Positions 1 to 10,740 of a DNA stretch of 64,000 nucleotides are shown here, in pieces. The notes below the pieces were generated by a model, which was given only the letters and a program-made list of their open reading frames with translations, had not been told where the DNA came from and did no database searches. The position numbers were made by a program, and so were the translations under genes. Position 1 is the first letter of the stretch. Every line of letters starts with the position of its first letter. Source of the DNA: Siphonodentalium dalli (lineage: Eukaryota > Mollusca > Scaphopoda > Gadilida > Siphonodentaliidae); contig CP136067.1 in NCBI GenBank assembly GCA_032622095.1, positions 122,051,030-122,115,029 of the forward strand, in the 5' to 3' direction.

Positions 1-1471
1 TGAGATTGTTTTATACAACATAACCATAAAATTCTAAATCAACGTCCGATAATGTATTAAGCAGTTTTATAATGCAACAGGAATGTACACAAACTGGAAG
101 AAAACAACATTGTGTCTGAAATGGCTGTAATTTGGTGATAAGATTGCATTTTGTGATTTTTCCTACCCCTATACCAACGTTAAAATTTGGAGTCAGTTTC
201 CTGAAAAATGAAAGAAATCAAGTGAAATACTATGGCATAACCAATGTAAGGCTAAATTTTTATCACTAAATTGTTGTGGGAGGAAAGTTCAAATAATTTT
301 ACACATTATAACACCCATTGTTTTTTGTTTTTATGGCCCAAAACCTTTTAGATTGGACAAAAATGCCTCAAACTGGCATCTTTGGAAACAAGCTAAAACT
401 AAGTATTCAAAGGGCCATAAGTTGATTTTCTTAAATAATGTCCTGTTAATACCTTTACATTTTGTTCAATCCAACATACTTAAAAGGTTATAAGAAAAGC
501 ATGGCATATGGGTATTAAATTATTGAGTTACATGACCTCAAATATTGCATTTCATCACACACGTTCAGTGTCAGAGGCAAAATTGGCCAGGTCCATACAA
601 TGGAACACACATTTTGTTTGAGAATATAATCTTCTTCTTAATTATAGATACACATATTAATCATATTTTGTGTTTAATCTAGTGAGGAAATTACTATAAC
701 ACTGAAAAATCCCTTCAGTTTGCTCTACTTTTTAAAATAATTAATCACAAATAAGGCATTTTGGCTCATTCTTCGAAATTGAGGCCCCGAAAATGGGCCG
801 AAATCAGGTAAACTCGCGTTTTTGAAGGCACACAACTCGAAAAATACGTAATGAATCTGGGACTGGTTTTCAGTACTGGGTTCAGGAAATTGAGGTCGAC
901 ACAATACACATACCATTTGTAGGATTTGTGAATTTGATTGTTCTTATATGCATCCATGAAATTCCATAAATCGATGATTTGACCAAATTTCCCCAAATTT
1001 ATTTCACGAAATTCACCAATTTCCTTTTTTCCGATTTTTGCCGATTTTTAGTATGTTGTTTATGGAGGGTTTATGTACTTATTCCAGCAAAAAAAAATTC
1101 TGTTGCAATTAGTTCCGGGTGTGGCATTTTTTTCTCATAAATGCACTGGACTAATTGTGATATGGGTTGTGGTTGATTTGGTAGCTATAAACATTTGTTG
1201 GAATTTTTTTGATTATTTTTTCGTTTTGACTAATGTCGGAACAGGGTTTGCTGCAAATGGGTATTTTCATCATATATGTTAGTCAGCTACTCTGGACGGC
1301 AGTACATATGGTAGATCAATTATAGATACTTGGTGGTTGGGTTGGGAAGTAGGTCCATAAGTGGGGAGTCAGTAGATTACTAAACTACGTAGTTCATATA
1401 TACTAAAGCAAACTTGGATAAGCGCTCGTGTATTATACACATGTGTACCCATGGATTATATATGCTAAGTA
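1..1471. other. AT-rich stretch without supported features
   Basis: Non-coding-looking sequence with only short, unrelated open frames of up to about 76 codons and homopolymer runs. I see no splice-bounded exon, RNA gene or clear repeat. Confidence 0.5.
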
Positions 1472-1790
1472 GTGGCCTCGGTGGCTCAGTCAGTTAGGGG
1501 TACAACTCCAATCCACCACGCGCTCCAGCGCTGGCGATGAGGGTTCAAATCCACATGTTTTCATGGTGGACTTTTTAACTCGAAATCGTTATCTGGTGGA
1601 GTTGCCAGTTACTTGCCGATGGCCGGTGGTTTGCCACACATGGTCGATGGGTTTATCAGCCATTGAAAAATCACTTTTAAATTAGCCGTAAGTGTGCGAA
1701 TTTCCTCCATCACTGAAACTGGCAATGCCGTGATATGGCCTTAGTTGCTGAAAGCGACATTAAACCCCAAATCAATCAATCGATCAATAG
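1472..1790 (+). mobile_element. tRNA-derived SINE
   Basis: The 5' part reads GTGGCCTCGGTGGCTCAGTC and contains an A box (GGCTCAGTCAGTTAGG, from about 1484) and a B box (GGTTCAAATCC, 1542-1552), as in RNA polymerase III promoters of tRNA. About 200 bp of non-tRNA body follow, then a 3' tail TTAAACCCCAAATCAATCAATC. This head, body and repeat tail are the classic layout of a SINE mobilised by a partner LINE. The tail type is familiar from mollusc SINEs. It is one element, not a functional tRNA gene: no acceptor stem closes around it. Confidence 0.85.
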
Positions 1791-2568
1791 ATGACATACA
1801 CGAAGTCCGTGTATTATACACAAGTGTATAATTGGGATATACAGACAGACTACGTTCGTTGTAACGACAAGACATTGCCGTTGTATCATCGTGTCGTGTT
1901 TTTGTGCTTTCGGTCCTCCGTACATCAGTTGATAAAACAACTATCGTATTGTGTTGGGTCTATATATGTATCTGTATAGATAGCAACTGGAGATCAAAAA
2001 TCGATAAATAAGACACGCACTATATGTCTACAACTGAGGTTTTGTAAGGTACCCCGCACCCCATGATTTCTTCAGGTTCTTGTGCAGAATCCAAAACGAA
2101 AAGAGCGTCTATGTCAGCAGTTGGCCAGCTTTCATGAAACGTGACCAATCAGCAATCCACTCTTTGATTGTTCAAGGATATGTCACCAATCACAGCTTGT
2201 TGTTATATAGGTTTCGCAAACAACAAACGGAGGTTAGGTTTTATTAGCGTTGGCGCGGCACACGAGATGTGTTTTAGCTGATATGAATATAATATATTGT
2301 CTCAAACATCTTATATGTTTCCAAAGTTTTCTTCAAGACAAAAGACATCCAAGCTGTCGGTGGTATCATGCAACAGTTTACTGGAATAGATATATGAAGG
2401 TTTGCATTGTATTATCTCGATTCTTTCTTTCGTCTATATGCATTATAACTTGCCAACACATTGGTAAATTGCCAATCTGACACCAACACCACACAGACAA
2501 TTAGACAAGTATGCATGTGCCGTAGAAGTCTCGAACGCAGAAGTACGTTGCTCCGGGTTGTAGATATG
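1791..2568. other. Unassigned stretch between SINE and MITE pair
   Basis: The first 40 bases (1808-1830) nearly repeat 1427-1446, on the other side of the SINE. Otherwise I recognise nothing here. Confidence 0.45.
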
Positions 2569-3026
2569 TTACCCGCCATATCAAATCCAGTCGTAAGTCG
2601 GGATTTTTTTTACCTTGTGCCAATGCATTCTCTTATATATGCGAGTCGACCATAGGTCGCCTCGCATACATAAAAGAGAATGCATTGGCCTAACAATTTT
2701 TTACAATTTTAATAAATTCTTCTTGTATTCTTTAACAATTTTATAAGTTCACCCATACAGAGCCCCAGACAAATATGAGCAGACGACACTCTTCTATATG
2801 CTTCTATATATGTGTGGGGCTCCCTGCATTGTAATGGATGTTTTTTATTTTATGTCCTAAAAATTGTAAGAAACATTTATTTAAAAAAAATGATAAAAAA
2901 TTGTTAGGCCAATGCATTCTCTTATATATTGCGAGGCGACCTATGGTCGACTCGCATATATAAGAGAATGCATTGGCACAGGGTAAAAAATTCCCGACTT
3001 ACGGCTGGATTTGATATGGCGGGTCA
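2569..3026. mobile_element. MITE with hairpin cassettes, TGACCCGCCA termini (copy 1)
   Basis: A 458-bp element with termini TTACCCGCCATATC and GATATGGCGGGTCA, so inverted repeats begin T(G/T)ACCCGCCATATC. Each arm carries a near-perfect palindrome of about 67 bp (2620-2688, 2909-2976) starting CCAATGCATTCTC. The AT-rich centre includes a GCCCCAGACAAATATGAG segment. It has no coding capacity. The same element follows at 3291 in the opposite orientation. The superfamily is not clear. Confidence 0.85.
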
Positions 3027-3290
3027 CATATGTTATGTCTCATATCTTCTTCTTCGTGATAAAATCAGACTCCAGTGCATGGAGATGAATGCATCAACTG
3101 ATGTAGTTTCGCATTGTCAAGGTGCACTTTCGATCAAAAGAAGTAATTATTTTGTACGCTTTTCGTAGTATACCGTAACTGGTGGTGAAGTGTTACTATA
3201 CTGTCGGTACAGTGGGCGACAACGCCCGGTCACCATAAAACGATTTTATGAAGTTATAACGACAAAGCGATACATACTCCATCATATATG

Positions 3291-3747
3291 TGACCCGCCA
3301 TATCAAATCCAGTCGGAAGTCGGGATTTTTTTACCCTCTGCCAATGCATTCTCTTATATATGCGAGTCGACCATAGGTCGCCTCGCATATATAAGAGAAT
3401 GCATTGGCCTAACAATTTTTTATCATGTTTTTTAAATAAAAGTTTCTTACAATTTTTAGGACATAAAATAAAAAAAACATCCATTATCCTGCAGGGAGCC
3501 CCACACATATATAGAAGCACATAGAAGAGTGTCGTCTGCTCATGTTTGTCTGGGGCTCTGTATGGGTGAAATTTTAAAATTGTTAAAGAATACAAGAACA
3601 AATTATTAAAATTGTAAAAAATTGTTAGGCCAATGCATTCTCTTATATATGCGAGGCGACCTATGGTCGACTCGCATATATAAGAGAATGCATTGACACA
3701 GGGTAAAAAAAATCCCGACTTTCGACTGGATTTGATATGGCGGGTCA
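3291..3747. mobile_element. MITE with hairpin cassettes, TGACCCGCCA termini (copy 2, inverted)
   Basis: A 457-bp copy of the element at 2569, inverted: its centre is the reverse complement of copy 1. Termini are TGACCCGCCATATC and GATATGGCGGGTCA. Hairpin cassettes are at 3341-3407 and 3630-3696. Together with copy 1 it forms a giant inverted repeat around a 264-bp spacer. Confidence 0.85.
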
Positions 3748-4140
3748 CTGGTGATAACTGAATGTATTACACAGAGTCAAAGTTCTGTGTGATTTGTATG
3801 CCGGGACTCCGACAAATATCTGTTTGAACGCAAATCTTGCTATGCGTTTGCGTATGATATTCGTCATTAGACTGTACTAATTCCGGGATTCCCGATTCCG
3901 GGATAAATGTGGCACATATCGTTTATCGCAACACTTTAATTTATTATTTTTCGGGTATTTGCGAGAAATAACACAACTGTACTCACCGTTCAGACTTATT
4001 TTCTCTTTCTCCGCCTCGAAGTATAGTACATGTACCTAAGAAAACAAGAAGTGCCAATAATTACTTCCGTTCAACTACAGTGGGGTGATAGCGAGAGAGA
4101 TAATTCAAAATTCAAATACTACTCAGTTAAGCTCAATCTT
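3748..4140. other. Unassigned stretch
   Basis: I see no coding, RNA or repeat signal here apart from ordinary AT-rich sequence. Confidence 0.4.
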
Positions 4141-4250
4141 AGCTGATGTGGTCATTGTCACAAGGCATCGATCATATTCGTAACCAACTTTTCAAATCGG
4201 TAAAAAGTTAAGCCAGCTTTTCAAGGGCGATCACATTCGTGGCTACATGT
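4141..4250 (+). repeat. Half copy of the 14.9-kb foldback element
   Basis: The segment AGCTGATGTGGTCATTGTCA, then AGCCAGCTTTTCAAGGGCGA and a GATCACATTCGTGGCTAC end, matches the left arm of the foldback element at 14909-15307. Only one arm is present; the other side is replaced by the CAT microsatellite. Confidence 0.65.
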
Positions 4251-4258
4251 AGCATGTA

Positions 4259-4745
4259 TATGTCGTCATCATCATCATCATCATCGCCATCGTCATCACA
4301 ATCATCACCATCATCATCACCTCCACCACCACCACTATCATCGCCAGCATCATCATCATCGCCGCCAGCATCATCATCGCCAGCATCATCATCATCATCA
4401 TCATCATCACCATCACCCTCATCATCACCACCACCACCACCAGCACTATCATCGCCAGCATCACCATCATCGCCAGCATCATCATCATCACCATCATCAT
4501 CACCATCATCATCGTCATCATCATCAATGACCATATTTATTCAACACCATCACTGCCACCACCATCATCATCATTATCATAATAGTTGCATGATGATCAT
4601 CATCATAATCAGCATCACCATCGCCATCGTCATCATCAGCAGTGACCATATTTACTCAACACAGTCACTACCACCACCACTATCATAATCATTACACCAT
4701 CACCATAGTCATATTAACGACAACATCCAACCTAATCATAATCAT
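4259..4745. repeat. (CAT)n-type microsatellite, interrupted
   Basis: Almost 490 bp of CAT/CAC/CGC triplets, most regular at 4259-4530 and degenerate afterwards. It produces spurious poly-Ser, poly-Asp and poly-Met frames on both strands. Confidence 0.95.
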
Positions 4746-6447
4746 AGTTGCATCTTGGCTTCTCACTCTGCATTGTGTCTTCGGGGAGCGGCCATTAATC
4801 CATCATATATATGACTCGATTTTGGCAAGATCTTTGTCTTGTATGTATCTGTCCGATTCTCTCAGAGTGCCATCTTGGTTTTGATTTTGTTGGGAGAGGG
4901 ACGTCACTAAGTGAACAAAACTTGTGTCCAAATCCCCATGTATATAATGTATATGCAATAAAATATGTTTTAAAATGGTTTATTAGACGCTTATTCCCAG
5001 AAGTACGGTGTTATTGCTGTTTCATATTTACAAATACGTATGGAACGTACGTTCCATACGCATCTCATTGGCGTAAAATGACGTACATGACGTTAGCCTC
5101 AACCACGAAACCGGAACTATAAAATAAAAGCATCATCACACATGACAAAACACGCCCTCTGTGTGCCTTCTAAGCCTGTTGTTCTATCCTTCCGCGACAG
5201 CACTCGTGCCGTATCGACAAACCCATTTACACATCCTGTCGTTCTCTGTATATATTGGTACATTTTCGAGATTCGTCGTTCTTGTCGTTAACTCTGTGCA
5301 GAAGTTTAAACATATTTATTTGTCTAATTTATGTAACTCGTGTTATATATCACATGCACTTTTGTACAGACAATGCGATCCGAGGACAAGTGCTTACTTA
5401 TTCCAATATGTCATTACACTGAGAAATAAATATAGAGTAATGGCAACATGACTACCAAAAATAAGTTGAACATATATACCGATCACCTCCTCCCCGAGTC
5501 AGTCATGAGTTTTGTATATGTATCTGTTGAAAGTCAGGTTAGTTTGTTTCGTTTGCTGGCTTATACATATCATTGTTTGCAAGAGATTGGTCAAAAGAAT
5601 CTTGATTTGTCTCACGTAAGAAAATTGTCTCGTTGTCACAATCAGATAGAGCAGGATCTCCAAAAATCAAATGTTTTCAGAATAGAACGGTTTATCTCAG
5701 GCTAGATTATTGCACACACACAAGCGATGTACAGTTTTTATAAGTCTCTGTATTATCGGTACATGCAAACGGCGAATCTATGAGTCAAATTCTCATAAAT
5801 AACAGCTATTTCCAAGCACCCGTCTCTTAAGATACCAGCTTACACCCGCGCGTGCGTGGGCTAGAATAATTGACTGTGCATAGGCAGGTTATTAGCTGCT
5901 GCAATGCAAAGCTATTATATCTCATCGCTCAACAAAGGGCACATTTATATGCATCACGCTGTTATCTTTACCAACGCTCAACAAAGGATGTCTTCTGTGT
6001 GTACCAAGACTCTTGACTGCTGGTTCCAACACGCAATCCAAGTACGAAAATATGTGGCCTACTTGGTGCAGAGTTTATGTTCTAGACAATGTTAACGCGT
6101 GGGTTTTTTGTAATAATTATCCCGCCCAACTCCTTGAAACGTTCCGCATACACCGGAAATAGGTGGTTGACTATTATGAGTCGCTTCGAGGAAAGTATTG
6201 GAAGTGCATAAATGAAGGCGTTGAAACTCCCACCAATAAAAGTATGGCCTTGTGCCTTATATTCTCTGTTAATTTGTATTAACAATTGGTATACTAATCT
6301 ATGGCTGTTCGACAATCGCTGGATATGTATATTTTTTGGTTATAAAACAGTGTAAATTACTTCAACATGATTGCCATCTCGTTCGCGTAATTTGTTACAC
6401 GCGTTTTTCTTCCAGAAACAATCAGAATTCAACAACACACCCTTTCG
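4746..6447. other. Unassigned stretch with promoter-like patch near 5.1 kb
   Basis: Apart from the palindrome, TGACGT and TATA cluster at 5037-5125, I see no supported gene. Open frames of 96 and 85 codons at 5161-5451 and 5448-5705 have no recognisable domain. Confidence 0.4.
5037..5125 (+). promoter_or_regulatory. Candidate promoter-like cluster: palindrome, two TGACGT sites, TATA
   Basis: A perfect 24-bp palindrome (5037-5060, centred on ACGTACGT), two CRE-like TGACGT motifs (about 5079 and 5088) and a TATAAAA box (about 5119) occur within 90 bp. The arrangement resembles an RNA polymerase II promoter reading right. No supported transcript follows, so a retroelement LTR, an upstream twitchin promoter or chance all remain possible. 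Confidence 0.25.
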
Positions 6448-6640
6448 TTAACCCTTTCTTTGCTAAATACTCATTGACGATTAGTTCAGTTCAGATAATA
6501 AGTTCAACATACAGCTATATATAGGTCGTTTGTTGAACGTATTATCTGATAAATTCCCACAAATGAATACGAAGTAATTTCTAAACTTGCATTATCTATT
6601 CGTCTGCTTTTATTACTTGAACATCCATCCGGATGAAAAA
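6448..6640. mobile_element. Partial TTAA-flanked MITE (TTAACCCTTTCTATACTAAA family)
   Basis: Begins TTAACCCTTTCTTTGCTAAA and contains the internal AGATAATAAGTTCAACA and TGTTGAACGTATTATC inverted pair seen in the copies at 31693 and 43069. The right end is missing, and a 23-bp tandem repeat starts there instead. The TTAA target with CCCTTT ends resembles the piggyBac superfamily. Confidence 0.6.
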
Positions 6641-6726
6641 TATACCATTTCACTGTTGAAAAATATACCATTTCACTGTTGAAAAATATACCATTTCACT
6701 GTTGAAAAATATACCATTTCACAGTT
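6635..6726. repeat. 23-bp tandem repeat, 4 copies
   Basis: Four copies of a unit beginning GAAAAATATACCATTTCACT. The first three are identical and the fourth has one change, so the expansion is recent. It abuts the truncated MITE. Confidence 0.95.
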
Positions 6727-6774
6727 CTAACCTGAAATAACATTTATTTTTGCTTGCGTCAGGGACATCATTAA

Positions 6775-7060
6775 AGGGGTACCGTACAATAAATCCGGCC
6801 ATTTATGAGACCATCTCCTTTTATAGTCAAAAGAATATATCCAACAAATGAATGAATTTGAGCCATGGGTTAGTGCAAAATACACTCATGTGCTCTATGA
6901 ACAGTGCAAATAACATGGTATTTATAACGAAAATGAATAAATGGCTGGAGTAATAAATTCATTTTCATTGTAATTACCATGTTTTTAAATGATGCATAGA
7001 GCGCATGAGTGTATTTTGCACTAATCCATGACCCAAATTCATTTATAAATATATGTGATT
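6775..7060. mobile_element. Foldback element
   Basis: Inverted arms: AAATGAATGAATTTGAGCCA and the adjoining TTAGTGCAAAATACACTCAT on the left mirror ATGAGTGTATTTTGCACTAA and CAAATTCATTTATAAA on the right, around a centre near 6945. Another single arm occurs at 38735-38890. There is no coding capacity. Confidence 0.75.
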
Positions 7061-7296
7061 CATACTAATCTACATCATCATCTGCGCATGGGGATGTCAG
7101 GAAGAAACAAGTAACCTTTATTACTGTTTCGTGCTGGAGAAAAACCTGGGCCCGACTGTTGTTGAGTTAAGTCAATCTGTGGCACGTTTAGTCAGAGTAT
7201 AATAGCCAGATGGTCCATATTTCATCGACCTATATTTTCCCTCCTTCCAAATTGCATAGACATAATATATAAGCTCAAATGAGCCATGTCCTTTGA

Positions 7297-7689
7297 TTAA
7301 CCCTTTACCCAACAAACCGGCCAAAAACGCCCAAATAAAGCTTCAACAGCCTAAAATATCTCAATAAAACCATACAAATATGGATATCATTGGAACCGGC
7401 TCATTGACCACCTTGTGATGGTTACAGTTATGCCCTGTACCAATGCATTCTCTTATATATGCGAGTCGACCATAGGTCGCCTCGCATATATAAGAGAATG
7501 CATTGGCCTAAAAAAAATCTTTTTTTACCATTTTTTCTTACAACAATTTTATAATTTTTTCTTACATTTTTATCATTTTTAATATGTTAAGCCAATGCAT
7601 TCTCTTATATATGCGAGGCGACCTATGGTCGACTCGCATATATAAGAGAATGCATTGGCACATGGTCGTTCTGTTGGTTAAAGGGTTAA
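7297..7689. mobile_element. piggyBac-like MITE with two hairpin cassettes (copy 1)
   Basis: Flanked by TTAA, with terminal repeats CCCTTTACCCAACA (left) and TGTTGGTTAAAGGG (right). Two hairpin cassettes (7440-7506, 7592-7658) lie inside. A TTAA target site and CCC ends fit the piggyBac superfamily. It has no transposase. A second copy is at 62590-63004. Confidence 0.85.
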
Positions 7690-8469
7690 GCTAGTGTCCG
7701 CGTCCGCGTGGCTGGACCAAGTCGTTCGATTTCACAAATTTTCGGAAAAGAACTGTAATATGTATAGCAGACGACCATGACCAATCTGCAAGACAGAGTT
7801 CAGTCCCCTATATAGCTCGCTGATCTGGCCGCTGCCATCATGTATATTTTCGTAATTAAATCAAATATTTTTAATTTATTTCAGTGTTTCATCAGTTACA
7901 ATTTATTTTGGCTTGATATAGGTAATTTCAAATGAATATAGACAGTGCTGTTTCTCAGAATAATGCAGAAGATTTGTATGAGTGACTTCCTCTCACCTTG
8001 TGTATACGATATAGCAGTGTTCAGTCCATCATACATGCAGTACCAGGGACTGGACTCTGCCTTGACGTGTGGGCCATGAACCTTTAGCACTTCAGAGAAA
8101 TATATTAACTGAACACATTGCCCAAATCAACTACATTTTCGGCAAACCTGAACACTGGCATGTCTCCAGATAGTCGGGTTGCCTCACTTAATGTGGCCCC
8201 GGCCGTGTATCGTTTTGATTTCATATAACTACGGTTCACGTGAAACAATGTAAGATATAAATTTGTCTCCACTCTGATACCTTTGTGATAATTACTTCCA
8301 AATCTTCAATTAATTGCACATGTCTGACACGTGGCATACACAATGCAAGCAATTTCAGTGATCTAACAACCTGAAAATGGTTAACACATGTTAAGGAAAG
8401 AGCCACAATCATTATTTAGAATCGCATCTTTGCTTGATACATGAACATTCCACCAAGGTCTAAGTCTAG
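7690..8469. other. Degenerate repeat remnants
   Basis: Segments such as CAGAGTTCAGTCCCCT (about 7795) and TTTCTCAGAATAATGCAGAA (about 7950) recur near 22930 and 24345, so this is remnant repeat sequence. No gene is supported. Confidence 0.5.
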
Positions 8470-8584
8470 GTCTCCCATAGTAGACGAGGCCATGCAGAAT
8501 GAGGTCCACATAGGGTGCATTTTGTGACGCCAGACATGTAGTGTCACTAAATTCACCCTCTGCATGGGGACCTCATTCTGCAAA
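8470..8584. mobile_element. hAT-like MITE fragment
   Basis: Inverted GCAGAATGAGGTCC and GGACCTCATTCTGC arms with TGAATTTAGTGA-type interior, as in the full copies at 21791 and 35667. Outer termini are lost. Confidence 0.7.
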
Positions 8585-8654
8585 AATCCCCACCACTAAG
8601 CTCAGTCCTGATGTGCATCTATTTGGCTCATATCAAACAAGTTATGTCTATCGC

Positions 8655-9272
8655 ACGGGGGTGATGGGTGGGGGTCGGGGTGTTTCTATGTGGTATTTGG
8701 GGCCGGCCACCCACCCATGCCGTCAAATCGGTCGAAATCCTTACCGTTCTCGAAAATGGTCCATACCCCATTTTCACCCCGGGGGTGATGGGTGGGGGTC
8801 GGGGTGTTTATAGGTGGTATTTGGGGCCGGCCACCCACCCATGCCGTCAAATCGGTCGGAATCCTTACCGTTCTCGAAAATGGTCCATACCCCATTTTCA
8901 CCCCCTCGGGGTGGCACCCCCCGGGGGTGATGGGTGGGGGGTCGGGGTGTTTCTATGTGGTATTTGGGGCCGGCCACCCACCCATGCCGTCAAATCGGTC
9001 GAAATCCTTACCGTTCTCGAAAATGGTCCATACCCCATTTTCACCCCGGAGGTGATGGGTGGGGGGTCGGGGTGTTTATAGGTGGTATTTGGGGCCGGCC
9101 ACCCACCCATGCCGTCAAATCGGTCGAAATCCTTACCGTTCTCGAAAATGGTCCATACCCCATTTTCACCCCCTCGGGGTGGCACCCCCGGGGGTGATGG
9201 GTGGGGGGTCGGGGTGTTTCTAGGTGGTATTTGGGGCCGGCCATCCACACATGCCGTCAAATCGGTCGAAAG
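8655..9272. repeat. Minisatellite with alternating 124- and 142-bp units
   Basis: Five copies of a GC-rich unit (GTGATGGGTGGGGGTCGGGG ... CATACCCCATTTTCACCCC) start at 8661, 8785, 8927, 9052 and 9194. Spacings are 124, 142, 125 and 142, because every second unit carries an 18-bp insert containing CTCGGGGTGGCACCCC. The last copy is truncated near 9272. Open frames on both strands are by-products. Confidence 0.95.
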
Positions 9273-9604
9273 CGACATTTTTAAAAATAAGGAATAGGGA
9301 ATAAGTTCCAAATGTCATGTTCGTTCGCAGTCTCCGTTTGGCAAGCAGCTGTCTTGTCGTTGTCGTGTTGTTGGTCTTGGTAGTGTGTTGAAGCCTGCAT
9401 GCATGGAATGATTTTTGTGCACGCACAAGAGAACACAATACCCGAAGCATGATCAGGGACATGGCGACAGGGGGCGATGAGTCTCACCGCCCCAACTTTA
9501 AAGAGACATAGAGAGAAAACGGGAGGGAGAGGGGGAATGAGTTGGTCTCCAATATACGTGAAACGTTTTTGTCGATCACGTCACTTATTTACACCATTTA
9601 TCTT
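9273..9604. other. Unassigned stretch
   Basis: No coding, RNA or repeat feature is evident. Confidence 0.4.
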
Positions 9605-9984
9605 CCAGCACAGCGGTTTGTCTGAGATAATATCCCGGAATATTTATACACTCTCGGCCAGTCTGCATGTAATCATGTTAGTTGTATCTGAAATGTGTTC
9701 GCGCGGATGTCACTGAACGATGACGTAGATGCTTCTCTCAAATCGACAACATCGAATGATTCGACGTTAAACCACAACACAGTGTTTGTCCGAGATCATA
9801 TCCCGCTATATTTATTCGTTCTCGTCGATCGTCTGTAATCTTATGCTTTGTATCTGAACAGTTCTATGTTTTCGCGCGAATGCTCGTGATATTGTGCACC
9901 GATACTGTCACTGACCGATAGAGTAAATCTTTCTCTCTATTGGATACAATCAACTTATTCGACGTTAAATAGCCACATAATGTT
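9605..9984. repeat. Imperfect tandem duplication, about 175-205 bp unit
   Basis: Copy 1 (9605-9779) and copy 2 (9780-9984) share TTTGTCTGAGATAATATCCC / TTTGTCCGAGATCATATCCC starts and ATTCGACGTTAAA ends. The end resembles the SINE-type GACGTTAAAC tail, so each may be a decayed SINE remnant. Confidence 0.6.
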
Positions 9985-10035
9985 CGCCAATTCCAAATGT
10001 TGAAGATATCAGTGCTGTATCAGCGAAAAGAGCTA

Positions 10036-10530
10036 TAGATCTAGATCATGCAACGAATCTCTACGCTGGCTTTGCTCGTATAGAGAACATACTCCGCCAG
10101 TTCAAAACCTGGGAACATTTTGAAGATCTGTTGGGAATCTTTATAACATTGAACAACTAACAGAGGTAATTTATTTCTCAGTCATGTTATTTAATAATGT
10201 AGTTCACAGCAGGCGAAGGTCTCAGCTCGAGGTTGCATGATTCAGGCGACTTTTGTTAGTCAATATTGCTATAACTATTAAACGATTACGCCAGGGGAAT
10301 TTTTTTTATGATCGGAAGTGATTCAAAGCGAAATCCGACAACAATGTGAATACATAATTAAGGAAGACTTAATGACAAAGAAATATATTACCCATGATAT
10401 TTTTTTCGACGTTATAAATTTCCCCGTCAGATATTTAAAACGTTCTCATTAGATTTTAAAAACTTTCTCGGTTTTTGAACTAGTGGACTATGATCTATCT
10501 CTACGGGCGAGCAAAAGTTCGATACAGTCC
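10036..10530. mobile_element. Diverged copy of the 26-kb foldback element
   Basis: The left arm has GATCATGCAACGAATCTCTA and the right arm mirrors it with TAGTGGACTATGATCTATCT and CTACGGGCGAGC. The interior AATAATGTAGTTCACAGCAG matches that at 26016-26483. More diverged than that copy. Confidence 0.6.
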
Positions 10531-10740
10531 ACATCGAAAAGGACTGTGTCGAACTGTTGCTGTATCAAACTTTTGTTGTCCTCAATATGTAGATAACACA
10601 TTGCTGTATTGTCGTTGATAACGACCGTGAATGGGGCCGAAAGATACGGAAGAAGAGTGCGTTGTTATTCATTGTACGTGTGTTAGTTTTATGGTGTCAA
10701 ATCGGATGGGACAACCTTAACTGAATTGTTCATTGTCGCA

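Noticed and set aside
1484-1552. Functional tRNA gene
   Set aside because: A and B boxes are present, but there is no closing acceptor stem and a SINE body and tail follow.
3254-3748. 164-codon minus-strand frame containing repeated NAFSYICESTIGRLAYIREC-like segments
   Set aside because: The segments are translations of the palindromic MITE cassette; identical peptides appear at every copy.
4208-4688. Poly-Ser, poly-Asp and poly-Met proteins
   Set aside because: Translations of a CAT-type microsatellite in three frames.
8541-9462. Gly/Pro/His-rich frames of 70-137 codons on both strands
   Set aside because: By-products of the GC-rich 124/142-bp minisatellite.
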